From assembly GCA_027006785.1 (NCBI GenBank), contig JALTFR010000018.1:1-60986 (forward strand): a DNA stretch of 60,986 bases, read 5' to 3'. This DNA is from Thermoplasmata archaeon (GTDB lineage: Archaea > Thermoplasmatota > Thermoplasmata > WALJ01). Positions within the stretch are counted from its first letter, which is position 1. Every line of letters begins with the position of its first letter. The notes below the pieces were generated by a model. It did not search any database. It worked only from the letters and a program-made list of their open reading frames with translations, and was not told the origin of the DNA. The translations under genes were made by a program, and so were the position numbers. Positions 46,744 to 55,847 of this stretch are shown here, piece after piece.

Positions 46744-49449
46744 ATGACAAAATACGTCTATATGTTCACAGAAGGAGATGGCAAGAACAAGATGCTCCTT
46801 GGAGGAAAAGGAGCAGGGCTCTGCGAGATGACTCAAATAGGACTTCCCGTACCTCCGGGTTTCACCATAACGACGGAAGCATGCATGAAATACTTCGAAG
46901 AGGGAGGGCTTCCCGAAGGGCTCTGGAACGAAGTTCAGGCTGCCATGAAAAAGCTCGAAGAAGAGACCGGGAAGAAGTTCGGAAGTGAGGAGAATCCTCT
47001 TCTTGTTTCAGTGAGATCCGGCGCTCCGGTCTCAATGCCGGGAATGATGGACACCATACTGAACCTCGGGCTGACCGATAAAAGCGTACTTGGACTTGCC
47101 CAGCAGACAGGTAACGAGTGGTTTGCATGGGATGCATACAGAAGGCTTCTTCAGATGTTCGGAAATGTCGTTATGGGAATACCTCACGAGGACTTTGAAA
47201 AGCGCATGGACGCCATAAAAAGAAAGAAAGGGATAAAACTCGATGTGAATATGAGTGTGAACGATTTGAAGTCTCTGGTCAGGGATTATAAAAGAATCTA
47301 TGGGAGATACAGTTATGAGTTTCCGCAGAGGCCCGAAGAGCAGCTGCGCCTATCCATAAGAGCTGTTTTCGAATCGTGGAACAATGAAAGGGCCAAGGTA
47401 TACAGGCAGATAAATGGCATACCGGATGACGTGGGAACTGCGGTCAATATCGTTAGCATGGTCTTCGGAAATATGGGAGATGACAGCGGTACCGGCGTCG
47501 CATTCACCAGAGATCCGCGTCTAGGGGACAAACATCTCTACGGAGAATTTCTAATAAATGCACAAGGAGAGGATGTGGTTGCAGGTATTCGGACACCCCA
47601 TGCCATAAACGAGTATTCTAAACAGGATACCAACCGAAGCCTTCCGACCATGGAAGAGATAATGCCCGAACAGTATGCTGAACTTCTCAGGGTTGCGGAA
47701 CTCCTTGAAAAACATTACAGAGACATGCAGGACATAGAGTTCACGATAGAGAAAGGCAGACTCTACATACTTCAGACAAGGACAGGTAAAAGGACGGCAA
47801 AAGCCGCCGTTAAAATCGCTGTTGATATGGTCGAAGAGGGATTCATAGAGAAAAGAGAGGCACTCATGAGGATAACTCCTGATCAGGTTGACACACTCCT
47901 GCATCCTCAGATAGATCCCACAGCAGAACATACGGCTATTGCCAAGGGACTTGCGGCATCACCAGGAGCTGCTGTAGGCCATGTGATCTTTGACCCTGAA
48001 AAAGCTGTGGCTCTTTCAAAGAAAGGAGAGAAAATAATCCTTGTGAGGCCGGAGACCACCCCTGATGACATTCACGGCATGCATGCCTCGGAAGGAATAT
48101 TGACTGCAAGAGGAGGTATGACATCTCATGCTGCTGTTGTGGCCAGAGCCATGGGTAAGCCAGCCATAGTCGGTTGCGCAGAGCTTGAAATACATATGGA
48201 AGAGTCCTACTTTGCATCAAGAGGAACACGCATATACGAAGGAGACCTGATAACTATCGACGGAACCACAGGGGAGGTTTATGCAGGCAGCGTACCGCTT
48301 ATAAAACCGACTCTGAGCGGTGACCTTGAGAAGATACTTACATGGGCTGACGAGACGAGAGCACTCGGCATACGCGCCAATGCGGACACACCCGAACAGG
48401 CAAAGACAGCCAGGGAATTCGGAGCCGAAGGAATAGGTCTTGCAAGGACAGAGCACATGTTTTTTGGCTCGGAGAGACTCCCGATAATGCAGGAAATGAT
48501 AATGGCGCAGTCCAGAAAGGACAGGATAAAGGCTCTTCGTAAGCTCCTCCCCATGCAGAGAAGCGATTTTGTGGAATTCTTCAGAACAATGGAGGGATAT
48601 CCCGTAATCATAAGGCTTCTTGACCCTCCGCTTCACGAGTTCCTGCCAAGTATAGAAGAGCTCACGCTGGAGATAACCGAACTGAAAATGAAGCTGAAAA
48701 ATGCCAAGACAATGGGGGAGATGGATGTCGTTCTGAACGAGATATCCGAGAAGAAAAGGCTTCTTGATGTGGTCAGTGAGCTGCATGAAATAAATCCGAT
48801 GCTTGGATTCAGAGGATGCAGGCTTGGAATCATATACCCTGAGATATACGAGATGCAGGTGATGGCCATAATACAGGCAGCAGCGGAGGTCATAAGAGAT
48901 GGCAAAAATATATATCCTGAGATAATGATACCTCTCATAGGGCATGTGAATGAGCTTGAAACCCTGAAAGAGCATCTTACAAAGGTGGCCGGTGAGGAGA
49001 TGAAAAAAGAAGGCGTGGACATAGAGTATATGTTCGGTACCATGATTGAGATACCCCGGGCTGCGCTCACCGCCGATGAAATAGCTAAGGTGGCTGAGTT
49101 CTTCTCCTTCGGAACCAACGACCTTACCCAGATGACCTTCGGATACAGCAGGGACGATGCACAGGCGAAGTTTCTCAGAAAATACGTCGAGATGAAGATT
49201 CTCGATAAAGACCCGTTTGCCACAATAGACCGTGACGGTGTGGGGCAGCTTGTAAAGATTGGAACCGAAAAAGGAAAGAAAGCCAGAACAGGCCTCGAAG
49301 TAGGTGTATGCGGAGAACACGGAGGAGACCCCGACAGCATAGAATTCTTCCATCTTTCCGGTCTGGACTATGTATCCTGTTCACCGTACAGGGTCCCGAT
49401 AGCCAGACTTGCCGCAGCCCAATCGGAGATACAACACCCAAGAAATTAA
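46744..49449 (+). CDS. ppdK: pyruvate, phosphate dikinase
   Basis: GGKGAGLCEMTQIGLPVPPGFTITT...GGMTSHAAVVARAMGKPAIVG...FGTNDLTQMTFGYSRDD. Confidence 0.96.
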   Translation: MTKYVYMFTEGDGKNKMLLGGKGAGLCEMTQIGLPVPPGFTITTEACMKYFEEGGLPEGLWNEVQAAMKKLEEETGKKFGSEENPLLVSVRSGAPVSMPGMMDTILNLGLTDKSVLGLAQQTGNEWFAWDAYRRLLQMFGNVVMGIPHEDFEKRMDAIKRKKGIKLDVNMSVNDLKSLVRDYKRIYGRYSYEFPQRPEEQLRLSIRAVFESWNNERAKVYRQINGIPDDVGTAVNIVSMVFGNMGDDSGTGVAFTRDPRLGDKHLYGEFLINAQGEDVVAGIRTPHAINEYSKQDTNRSLPTMEEIMPEQYAELLRVAELLEKHYRDMQDIEFTIEKGRLYILQTRTGKRTAKAAVKIAVDMVEEGFIEKREALMRITPDQVDTLLHPQIDPTAEHTAIAKGLAASPGAAVGHVIFDPEKAVALSKKGEKIILVRPETTPDDIHGMHASEGILTARGGMTSHAAVVARAMGKPAIVGCAELEIHMEESYFASRGTRIYEGDLITIDGTTGEVYAGSVPLIKPTLSGDLEKILTWADETRALGIRANADTPEQAKTAREFGAEGIGLARTEHMFFGSERLPIMQEMIMAQSRKDRIKALRKLLPMQRSDFVEFFRTMEGYPVIIRLLDPPLHEFLPSIEELTLEITELKMKLKNAKTMGEMDVVLNEISEKKRLLDVVSELHEINPMLGFRGCRLGIIYPEIYEMQVMAIIQAAAEVIRDGKNIYPEIMIPLIGHVNELETLKEHLTKVAGEEMKKEGVDIEYMFGTMIEIPRAALTADEIAKVAEFFSFGTNDLTQMTFGYSRDDAQAKFLRKYVEMKILDKDPFATIDRDGVGQLVKIGTEKGKKARTGLEVGVCGEHGGDPDSIEFFHLSGLDYVSCSPYRVPIARLAAAQSEIQHPRN

Positions 49450-49742
49450 ACCTTTTTTTCACCTTTTCCTGTTTTTTCGTGCGCCATCTCCATGACTTTA
49501 TCTATATCTATCTCGTCAAACATCCCTGTGACCGCCTCATAATGCCCTTTTAGCTTTCTATCCATATCATCCATACTATCTCTCATATGTATTACGTGGC
49601 TTTCGAGGTGATCCATATGCTCCTTCAGCATTTCAGTATGCTCCTTAAGAGAGCGGAGATGATGGTAGAGCGCTATCAAAACAATTATCTCTATTAAAAG
49701 TACCGCCGTTTCAATCACTGCCAGAACTTCTTCGCTGTTCAC
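49446..49742 (-). CDS. small N-terminally membrane-anchored coiled-coil protein
   Basis: EEVLAVIETAVLLIEIIVLIALYHHL followed by a heptad-like helix. Confidence 0.6.
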   Translation of the reverse strand: MNSEEVLAVIETAVLLIEIIVLIALYHHLRSLKEHTEMLKEHMDHLESHVIHMRDSMDDMDRKLKGHYEAVTGMFDEIDIDKVMEMAHEKTGKGEKKV

Positions 49743-49840
49743 AACCCCGTAACATCCTAAGTCTAAAAAGACTTTTGGATAACTTTAACAGAAAACTTTG
49801 AAAAAAAGAGCCTGTCTTCCAAGCCTGCAAATCCCATATA

Positions 49841-49913
49841 TGCGGCTGCCGGGATTCGAACCCGGGCAAGAGGCTTGGGAAGCCCCTATCCTAACCAGCT
49901 AGATCACAGCCGC
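49841..49913 (-). tRNA. tRNA-Gly (CCC)
   Basis: GCGGCTG/CAGCCGC acceptor, anticodon loop TTCCCAA, T-loop GGTTCGAATCC. Confidence 0.9.
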
Positions 49914-50031
49914 ATTGCGCTTCTGCGAGGGGATGCACATGTCCGATATAAAGATTTCAGATGAGAAAGAAGATGAGAGGAAAGGACGTGGGAAAGTTTA
50001 ATATGCTTTAATGGTATGATATGGTGATAAC

Positions 50032-50382
50032 ATGGGCGATCCAGAAGATATTATAAGAGACATCATGAAGAATACCGGAAGCACGATACAAATAGAGAAC
50101 CTCATGATGGAATCATTCAGAGAGGTTCTTAAAGACGAGATAAAGAACAGGATGCAGGAAAGTCTTGAAAGAAACCCCGAAATAAAAAAAGAGATAAGCG
50201 AGGCAATAGACATATTGATGGAAGCCAGATTGAAAGAGGCTCTAGCACTTATGAAACTTGCCAAGGCCTCCACAAAGCTGGGAGTTGAATCCACTCCGCC
50301 GGATGTGCGTAAAGAAATGATTAAGTCATTCACAGCACTCTTTGAAAAGGAACTTGGGGAGCTGCTCGAGAATACACTGTGA
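50032..50382 (+). CDS. helical hypothetical protein
   Basis: 116 aa, charged helices; open frame with plausible upstream start context. Confidence 0.6.
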   Translation: MGDPEDIIRDIMKNTGSTIQIENLMMESFREVLKDEIKNRMQESLERNPEIKKEISEAIDILMEARLKEALALMKLAKASTKLGVESTPPDVRKEMIKSFTALFEKELGELLENTL

Positions 50383-50480
50383 CCGAAACTTTGATATAAA
50401 GAAGGCAGTAAGGGATGCTAAATCCAGTGGCTTCACGGCCATACAGGACGGAATGCCATAAAACCCATTAAAATCACAAA

Positions 50481-50553
50481 GCTCCCGTAGTGTAGCGGCC
50501 AATCATGCGGGCCTCTCGAGCCCGCGACCCGGGTTCAAATCCCGGCGGGAGCA
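50481..50553 (+). tRNA. tRNA-Glu (CTC)
   Basis: GCTCCCG/CGGGAGC acceptor, anticodon loop CTCTCGA, T-loop GGTTCAAATCC. Confidence 0.92.
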
Positions 50554-50566
50554 TATAATTTTCAAT

Positions 50567-51124
50567 TCAAGTCTCCTTTTTTTTAAGCCACCTTACCATC
50601 TTCTCTATTGCCCTTCCTCTGTGGGATATGGCATTCTTTTCGGAAGCGCTCATCTCCGCGAATGTCCTTTCCTCACCTTCGGGAATGAAGATCGGGTCAT
50701 AGCCGAAACCGTTCTCTCCCCTGGGATTCCTAGAAACAGTGCCCTTCACCACTCCTTTGAATGTATGGAACTCTCTTCCATCCCAGTATGCGATGACCGC
50801 CTCGAACCTCGCGCTCCTCTCCGTCTTACACCTCATCAGCCTGAGGATTCCCCCATAGCCAATGGTGTCGAATACATATGCTGAATAGACCCCGGGAAAA
50901 CCTTTCAGGTAATCAACGAAGAACCCCGCATCCTCCAGAAAGAAGGGTTCCTGCGACCTCTCAACCACCCATTTAGCAGAGAACAATGCCACCTCTTCCA
51001 GTGTGTCGGCCTGAACCTCCGGAGGCTTCATGTTGTCCTGCACTACCTCATATCCGAGCTCTGCAAGGCGCTCTCCTGCCTCCCTGACCTTGTTCTTATT
51101 CCCGGTTATGAACCTGAGCCTCAT
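50567..51124 (-). CDS. XTP/dITP diphosphatase (HAM1/RdgB)
   Basis: FITGNKNKVREAGERL...FLEDAGFFVDYLKGFPGVYSAYV...GENGFGYDPIFIPEG. Confidence 0.94.
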   Translation of the reverse strand: MRLRFITGNKNKVREAGERLAELGYEVVQDNMKPPEVQADTLEEVALFSAKWVVERSQEPFFLEDAGFFVDYLKGFPGVYSAYVFDTIGYGGILRLMRCKTERSARFEAVIAYWDGREFHTFKGVVKGTVSRNPRGENGFGYDPIFIPEGEERTFAEMSASEKNAISHRGRAIEKMVRWLKKKET

Positions 51125-51222
51125 CGCAGGGAGAACAGCACCGAATTAAAAAGGATTGTTCATGCCCACCCGGAAAGAGACCATCCTTCCATGACCGTGA
51201 AGAAGTTACATCCGGCGGTGCC

Positions 51223-51380
51223 GAGGTTTTGAAAAAAACGAAACTAGCCCTGCACATACGACTGAATCAAACTATAAATCGCACAGGGGGAGGGGGATGT
51301 TGAGGTTTTGAAAAAACCGAAACTACCCCTCAACGCGCGACTGAGCGAAGCGAAGGAGCGCGGGGAGGGGGATTCGAACC
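51223..51380 (-). repeat. 79-bp diverged tandem duplication that includes the tRNA-Ser 3' end
   Basis: GAGGTTTTGAAAAAA..CGAAACTA.CCCT...GACTGA...CGC..GGGAGGGGGAT at 51223 and again at 51302. Confidence 0.8.
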
Positions 51381-51442
51381 CCCGTGGGAATACTCCCAAC
51401 GGATTAGCAATCCGTCGCCTTGCCGGGCTGGGCCATCCCCGC
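51359..51442 (-). tRNA. tRNA-Ser (GCT)
   Basis: GCGGGGA/TCCCCGC acceptor, anticodon loop TTGCTAA, long variable arm. Confidence 0.9.
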
Positions 51443-51518
51443 ATGCTGTTCTGCGTACTTTTTTAGATTTGATGGGTTTTGGTGGTTGTTTCGTGTATTG
51501 CGAACTTTGGAAAGAAGA

Positions 51519-51839
51519 TCACTCTTCCCTCACGATGTTCTTCTGGCCGCCCTCCTTGTAGACAGTCACAACCATGAATGTCTTGGTTTCCTTGATACCT
51601 TCTATAGAGGGAAGGGTGGTTGTAACAAAGTCCCTGAAAGATGCATAGTTCTTGAAAGCGGCCTTAACAAGCATGTCCACATCGCCTGTTACGAGATAGA
51701 GATCTATTATTTGAGGGAAGTCAGAGACTTTTTCAGCAATCTCGTCTACTTTCTGGGTCTCTACTTTTATACCTATCATACTGCGTACCATATCGTCGCC
51801 GTAATAGCTCGAAAGCAGTTCGTCGTAATCGTCGTTCAT
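51519..51839 (-). CDS. Lrp/AsnC ligand-binding-domain protein
   Basis: IGIKVETQKVDEIAEKVSDFPQIIDLYLVTGDVDMLVKAAFKNYASFRDFVTTTLPSIEGIKETKTFMVV. Confidence 0.8.
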   Translation of the reverse strand: MNDDYDELLSSYYGDDMVRSMIGIKVETQKVDEIAEKVSDFPQIIDLYLVTGDVDMLVKAAFKNYASFRDFVTTTLPSIEGIKETKTFMVVTVYKEGGQKNIVREE

Positions 51840-51891
51840 GATATCACCGGGATTTGGCAGGAATATTGCACTTGGATAAAAGGGTTTTGCA

Positions 51892-52365
51892 CTAGATAAG
51901 GTGTTTCTCGGGGTCGTCCAGTTCCCTGTCGCAGTATACGCACCTAAGCTTCAAAGGATTCACAGATTCCACTATGAATTCGGGTTCTACCGGTTCGTAT
52001 GTATCCAACTCAGTCCGTGCATTGGTTATGCAGTTGGGGTTGGCGCACCGAACTATTCCAACGACGCGCTCCGGCGCCTTTACCGCGCTCTTTTTGACCA
52101 CTTCGTAGTCCCTTATGATATTTATCGTGGCGTGCGGGGCTATGAGGGCTATCTTCTGCAGCTGCTTAGGGTTCAGTTCCTTGTCCTCAACCTTCACGAT
52201 GTCCTTGTACTCGTTCTTCGCGCTCTGCACATGCATTATAACGCTGACCGTGGACTTCACCGTCTCGTCTATGTTCAGTATCTTCAGCACATCCAGTGCC
52301 TTTCCGCTGTCTATGTGGTCTATCACCGTTCCGTTCCTTATCGGCTGAACCTTGAATTCCTTCAC
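51892..52365 (-). CDS. pyrI: aspartate carbamoyltransferase regulatory subunit
   Basis: VQPIRNGTVIDHIDSGKALDVLKIL...RCANPNCITN...LRCVYCDREL. Confidence 0.95.
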   Translation of the reverse strand: MKEFKVQPIRNGTVIDHIDSGKALDVLKILNIDETVKSTVSVIMHVQSAKNEYKDIVKVEDKELNPKQLQKIALIAPHATINIIRDYEVVKKSAVKAPERVVGIVRCANPNCITNARTELDTYEPVEPEFIVESVNPLKLRCVYCDRELDDPEKHLI

Positions 52366-53300
52366 TCGCTCACCCCCAGAACCAGAGAGAGCAGTGCCAT
52401 CCGCACAGGAACTCCGTTGAATGCCTGCACGAAGTACTTCGCATTGCGCGTCTCATCAACCTCGGGCGCTATTTCGGTCACCCTCGGAAGTGGATGCATG
52501 ATTATCACATCGCTCTTCGCTTTTTCCAGAAGCTCCAGGTCAACCCTGTATGCTCCCGCCACCTTCTCATACTCGGCCATGTCAGGGAACCTCTCCTTCT
52601 GAATTCTGGTCACATATAGCACATCTGAATCGTGCACGGACTCATCCAGGGATGTGTAGATGTGGGGCTCTATTCCGTAGCTGCGCACATCCTTTATCAC
52701 ATGCTCGGGCATCTGAAGCTCGGGTGGAGCGGTGAACGAGAGGTCAGCGCCGAACATGGCGAGGGCATGGGCCAGTGAATGCACGGTCCTTCCGTACTTA
52801 AGGTCGCCCACGAGATTGATGTTCAGCCCGCCTATCTTCCCTTTCTCGCTTCTTATAGTGAAGAGGTCCAGAAGTGTCTGTGTGGGGTGCTGTCCCGCTC
52901 CATCCCCTGCATTTATCACCGGTTTCTCAGAGAACTTTGCGGCAAGCCTTGCGGCTCCTTCTCTGGGGTGCCTCAGGACTATGACATCCGAGTAGGACTC
53001 TGCCATCCTTATTGTGTCAGCAAGGGTCTCTCCCTTTGTGGCCGATGTTCCCTTTGGATTTGCGAAACCCAGCACGCTGCCTCCGAGGCGTAGCATTGCG
53101 CTCTCGAAGCTCAGTTTGGTCCTTGTACTGGGCTCGAAGAAGAAGGCCGCCAGTATCTTACCGTCCAGCAGATTGCTCTTCCTCTCTCCCTTTGCTATCG
53201 GCACCATGTCCTGGGCCAGGTCAAGTATTCCGTTTATCTCATCAACCGTGAAATCCCCTATCGAGACCACATCTCTTCCTTTCATGTCTAGCATATCCAT
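52362..53300 (-). CDS. pyrB: aspartate carbamoyltransferase catalytic subunit
   Basis: AAFFFEPSTRTKLSFESAMLRLGGSVLGF...NAGDGAGQHPTQTLLDLFTI...DVIIMHPLPRVTEIAPEVDETRNAKYFVQAFNGVPVRMALL. Confidence 0.96.
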   Translation of the reverse strand: MDMLDMKGRDVVSIGDFTVDEINGILDLAQDMVPIAKGERKSNLLDGKILAAFFFEPSTRTKLSFESAMLRLGGSVLGFANPKGTSATKGETLADTIRMAESYSDVIVLRHPREGAARLAAKFSEKPVINAGDGAGQHPTQTLLDLFTIRSEKGKIGGLNINLVGDLKYGRTVHSLAHALAMFGADLSFTAPPELQMPEHVIKDVRSYGIEPHIYTSLDESVHDSDVLYVTRIQKERFPDMAEYEKVAGAYRVDLELLEKAKSDVIIMHPLPRVTEIAPEVDETRNAKYFVQAFNGVPVRMALLSLVLGVSE

Positions 53301-53397
53301 CGAAAGTGAAGAGAAAAACGCCATGTAATTAAGGCTTGTGATGTGGATAAGCATCAGGCTTAAAAACCAGATAGATATTGGCTGGATGGAGATTATC

Positions 53398-53616
53398 ATG
53401 AAGCTATATGTGAAGCTCTACTTCAGCAGCGAATCCATATCCCCACTCGAGATAGTGAAGTCCATCAAAGAACTAGGATTCAGACCAGTTGTCGGGGACT
53501 ACGATTTCATGGCAGAGTTCGAGACACCTGAGGAATACGGAGTGCTCGTTGAAAGTCTCCATGAGACCCTTGCAGGAACCAGCACCACATACCGCCTCAC
53601 GACCCGTCCCGAGTGA
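53398..53616 (+). CDS. small conserved hypothetical protein, paralog of 4200..4424
   Basis: MKLYVKLYFSSESISPLEIVKSIKELGFRPVVGDYDFMAEFETPEE. Confidence 0.75.
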   Translation: MKLYVKLYFSSESISPLEIVKSIKELGFRPVVGDYDFMAEFETPEEYGVLVESLHETLAGTSTTYRLTTRPE

Positions 53617-55183
53617 AAAGATAGACGCTGCCGTGCGCGTCCGAGTATATGAGGTAGCCTGAGTCGAAGTCCTCATCTATTGAGAGCGTGCTGTCCTTCC
53701 ATGAGAAAACGGCGTATTTTGACATCCTGTCGGTGATGAGCACATATTCAGCAGGATAATCTGAGTTCTGAGGGTCCTCGAAGAAAGAGCGGGCGTCGTC
53801 CCAGCTGACATTGTGCTGTCCGAAGGATACCAGCACAGAACTGAGACGATGATCCGTGGTTATGTTCCCCGGAAGACCGGATGCTACGGATATCGCAGGG
53901 ACCTCGTTCCACTCTGTTCCCTCGGTGAAGTTCTGAAGTGCCTGAGGTGGAGGATAACAGGTGAGAGCGCTCCCCACCAGAAGAAGAACCGTTCCCACGG
54001 CGATTGCCCGGGAGCGCGAGGGGCTTGTGCGTAGCAGTATCATAGTAATCCCGATGCCGAACATCAGGGCCATGGGTATGGCCATATATTCCATATGCCT
54101 GAACGGTATGAGCATCTCGCTCTCTGTAAGCCAGCCGAGGAGGGCCGAGATGCCTATTGCAAGCAGTATCATGAGGTTATCCGTGCCCACATGGTGCAGT
54201 TTCATAAGGTATATTCCGGACAATGAGGATATGGACAGCAGGATGAGAGGTATGTAGAATGCGATAGCGTAGGGTTGCACCGGTTCGCCGGTCCCGGGAA
54301 CGCTGAAAAAGAGCATATATGCCAGAATTATGGCTGTTACGGCTAATCCAATGATAACGGGGTATGCCTGCTTCTTTGTCTCCGGTATGGCATGACCGCT
54401 TTCTTCATGAGTAGGTATTATGGCCTCGAGGAGAATGACAGCGGGTATGATGAGGATGGTTCCCGCAAGGAAAAGGTACTGAGGTATGCCTGTTGCAGGG
54501 CCTATGAAAGGATATGCCACCCATCCCCAGTATATTATAAGCAATGTGATGTATTCGATCAGGAAATAGCGGAGGACTCCGCGCTCCCTCCCTCTGTAAA
54601 GCCGGTAAAGATACATCATTCCGAGGCTGAGAAGGAGGATGTAGGATGACATCGGGTGCGTGAATATAAGGGCGATGCCGGTGATGTGGGGGAATAAGCG
54701 CATGCGCAGGTCAGCCCTCTTCTCTATGGTCCAGAATGCGAGAAGCGTTGCCATGAAAAGCACATGCCCCAGAGATTCAGGGGCGGGGTGCGAGTTCTGA
54801 TAGACGAATGGCATTATGACAGCGAGAAAGGCTGCAGAAAGAACTGCGGACCTCGTTCCCATGAACTTCTTTGCGATAAGGAATATGAAAACTATGGAAA
54901 TGAAGGATGAAAAGACGAGGGCCCACGTCGAGTAATGGACCGATATGCCGGATATTGAGGAGAAAGTGGCAGTGAATGCAAAGTAGCCCTGAAAATAGGG
55001 GTATCCCTGCGTCCAGCCGTTATAATCCGGAAGTATGAGGCCTCTGGTCACGATGTTCTTCGTCATCGCTATGTATTCTCCCTCATCCATTCCCCAGAAT
55101 GCGTACCTCTGAAAAGGCACATACATGAGGGCAATGTAGAGAAGTATAATGGCGGTGAGCGCTGAGAGGCCTGACCTTTTCAC
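53597..55183 (-). CDS. polytopic membrane protein, likely GT-C-type glycosyltransferase
   Basis: N-terminal FWGMDEGEYIAMTKNIVTRG loop and about a dozen hydrophobic segments. Confidence 0.7.
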   Translation of the reverse strand: MKRSGLSALTAIILLYIALMYVPFQRYAFWGMDEGEYIAMTKNIVTRGLILPDYNGWTQGYPYFQGYFAFTATFSSISGISVHYSTWALVFSSFISIVFIFLIAKKFMGTRSAVLSAAFLAVIMPFVYQNSHPAPESLGHVLFMATLLAFWTIEKRADLRMRLFPHITGIALIFTHPMSSYILLLSLGMMYLYRLYRGRERGVLRYFLIEYITLLIIYWGWVAYPFIGPATGIPQYLFLAGTILIIPAVILLEAIIPTHEESGHAIPETKKQAYPVIIGLAVTAIILAYMLFFSVPGTGEPVQPYAIAFYIPLILLSISSLSGIYLMKLHHVGTDNLMILLAIGISALLGWLTESEMLIPFRHMEYMAIPMALMFGIGITMILLRTSPSRSRAIAVGTVLLLVGSALTCYPPPQALQNFTEGTEWNEVPAISVASGLPGNITTDHRLSSVLVSFGQHNVSWDDARSFFEDPQNSDYPAEYVLITDRMSKYAVFSWKDSTLSIDEDFDSGYLIYSDAHGSVYLFTRDGS

Positions 55184-55260
55184 GACACCGTATAGGCCTC
55201 GAATTAATTAAATTTTGTATTCCCAGCCGGCAAAAACTACAAATACACCCTGAGAAGTGA

Positions 55261-55375
55261 AGGCGTGGATGGGTAGTGCGTAAGTCCTTCCCGACTGCAC
55301 GTATCAAGGACCGTGCCCCAAAATAAAATTCCGGGAGGCGGCGCGTCAGGCTCTTCTGCCTGCCCATCCATCCCT
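55261..55375 (+). ncRNA. candidate structured RNA/leader upstream of a DUF2721 gene
   Basis: 11-bp closing helix TGGATGGGTAG (55266-55276)/CTGCCCATCCA (55360-55370) with inner stems CAGGC/GCCTG and GTCCTT/AAGGAC; GC-rich in AT-rich flanks. Confidence 0.45.
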
Positions 55376-55388
55376 CCGGGGTGAAATA

Positions 55389-55847
55389 TTGAGTGACTAT
55401 GTCGACGTAATATCAAGCGTGCTCGCACCCGTCCTTCTAATCTCGGGCGCAGGGCTTCTTGCACTCTCCATACAGACAAGGTACGGGAGGGTCATCGACA
55501 GGATAAGAGAGTTCGATGCTGAGATAAGGAGCTCATATCCCGATTGTGGCAGTGAGAATATAAAGAAAAGGAGGAAAGAAAGCGTTGTCACTCAAACAAA
55601 GATACTACTCAAAAGGGGAAAATATCTCAGAAATGCCCTGTTTTCTCTCTACCTTGCAGTGCTCTTCGCATCTCTCACCTCATTCATTATCCTCGCTTCA
55701 TTCTTCATCGGAACAGGGGGCGCGGAGATGGCCCTTCTTTCAACAGGTCTTCTTTTCCTTGTGGTAGGCATGGGATACGCAATAGAGGACGTGGCGCTCT
55801 CCTACAGGGCAGTTGAGCTTGAAATAGAACTTGAAGAACTCATCTAG
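55389..55847 (+). CDS. DUF2721 family membrane protein
   Basis: SSVLAPVLLISGAGLLALSIQTRYGRVIDRIREFDAEI. Confidence 0.8.
   Translation: MSDYVDVISSVLAPVLLISGAGLLALSIQTRYGRVIDRIREFDAEIRSSYPDCGSENIKKRRKESVVTQTKILLKRGKYLRNALFSLYLAVLFASLTSFIILASFFIGTGGAEMALLSTGLLFLVVGMGYAIEDVALSYRAVELEIELEELI

Noticed and set aside
49801-49840. Family 1 repeat near tRNA-Gly (GAGCCTGTCTTCCAAGCCTGC)
   Set aside because: Resembles GAGCCTGCCTTC but lacks the complementary arm and linkers; too degenerate.
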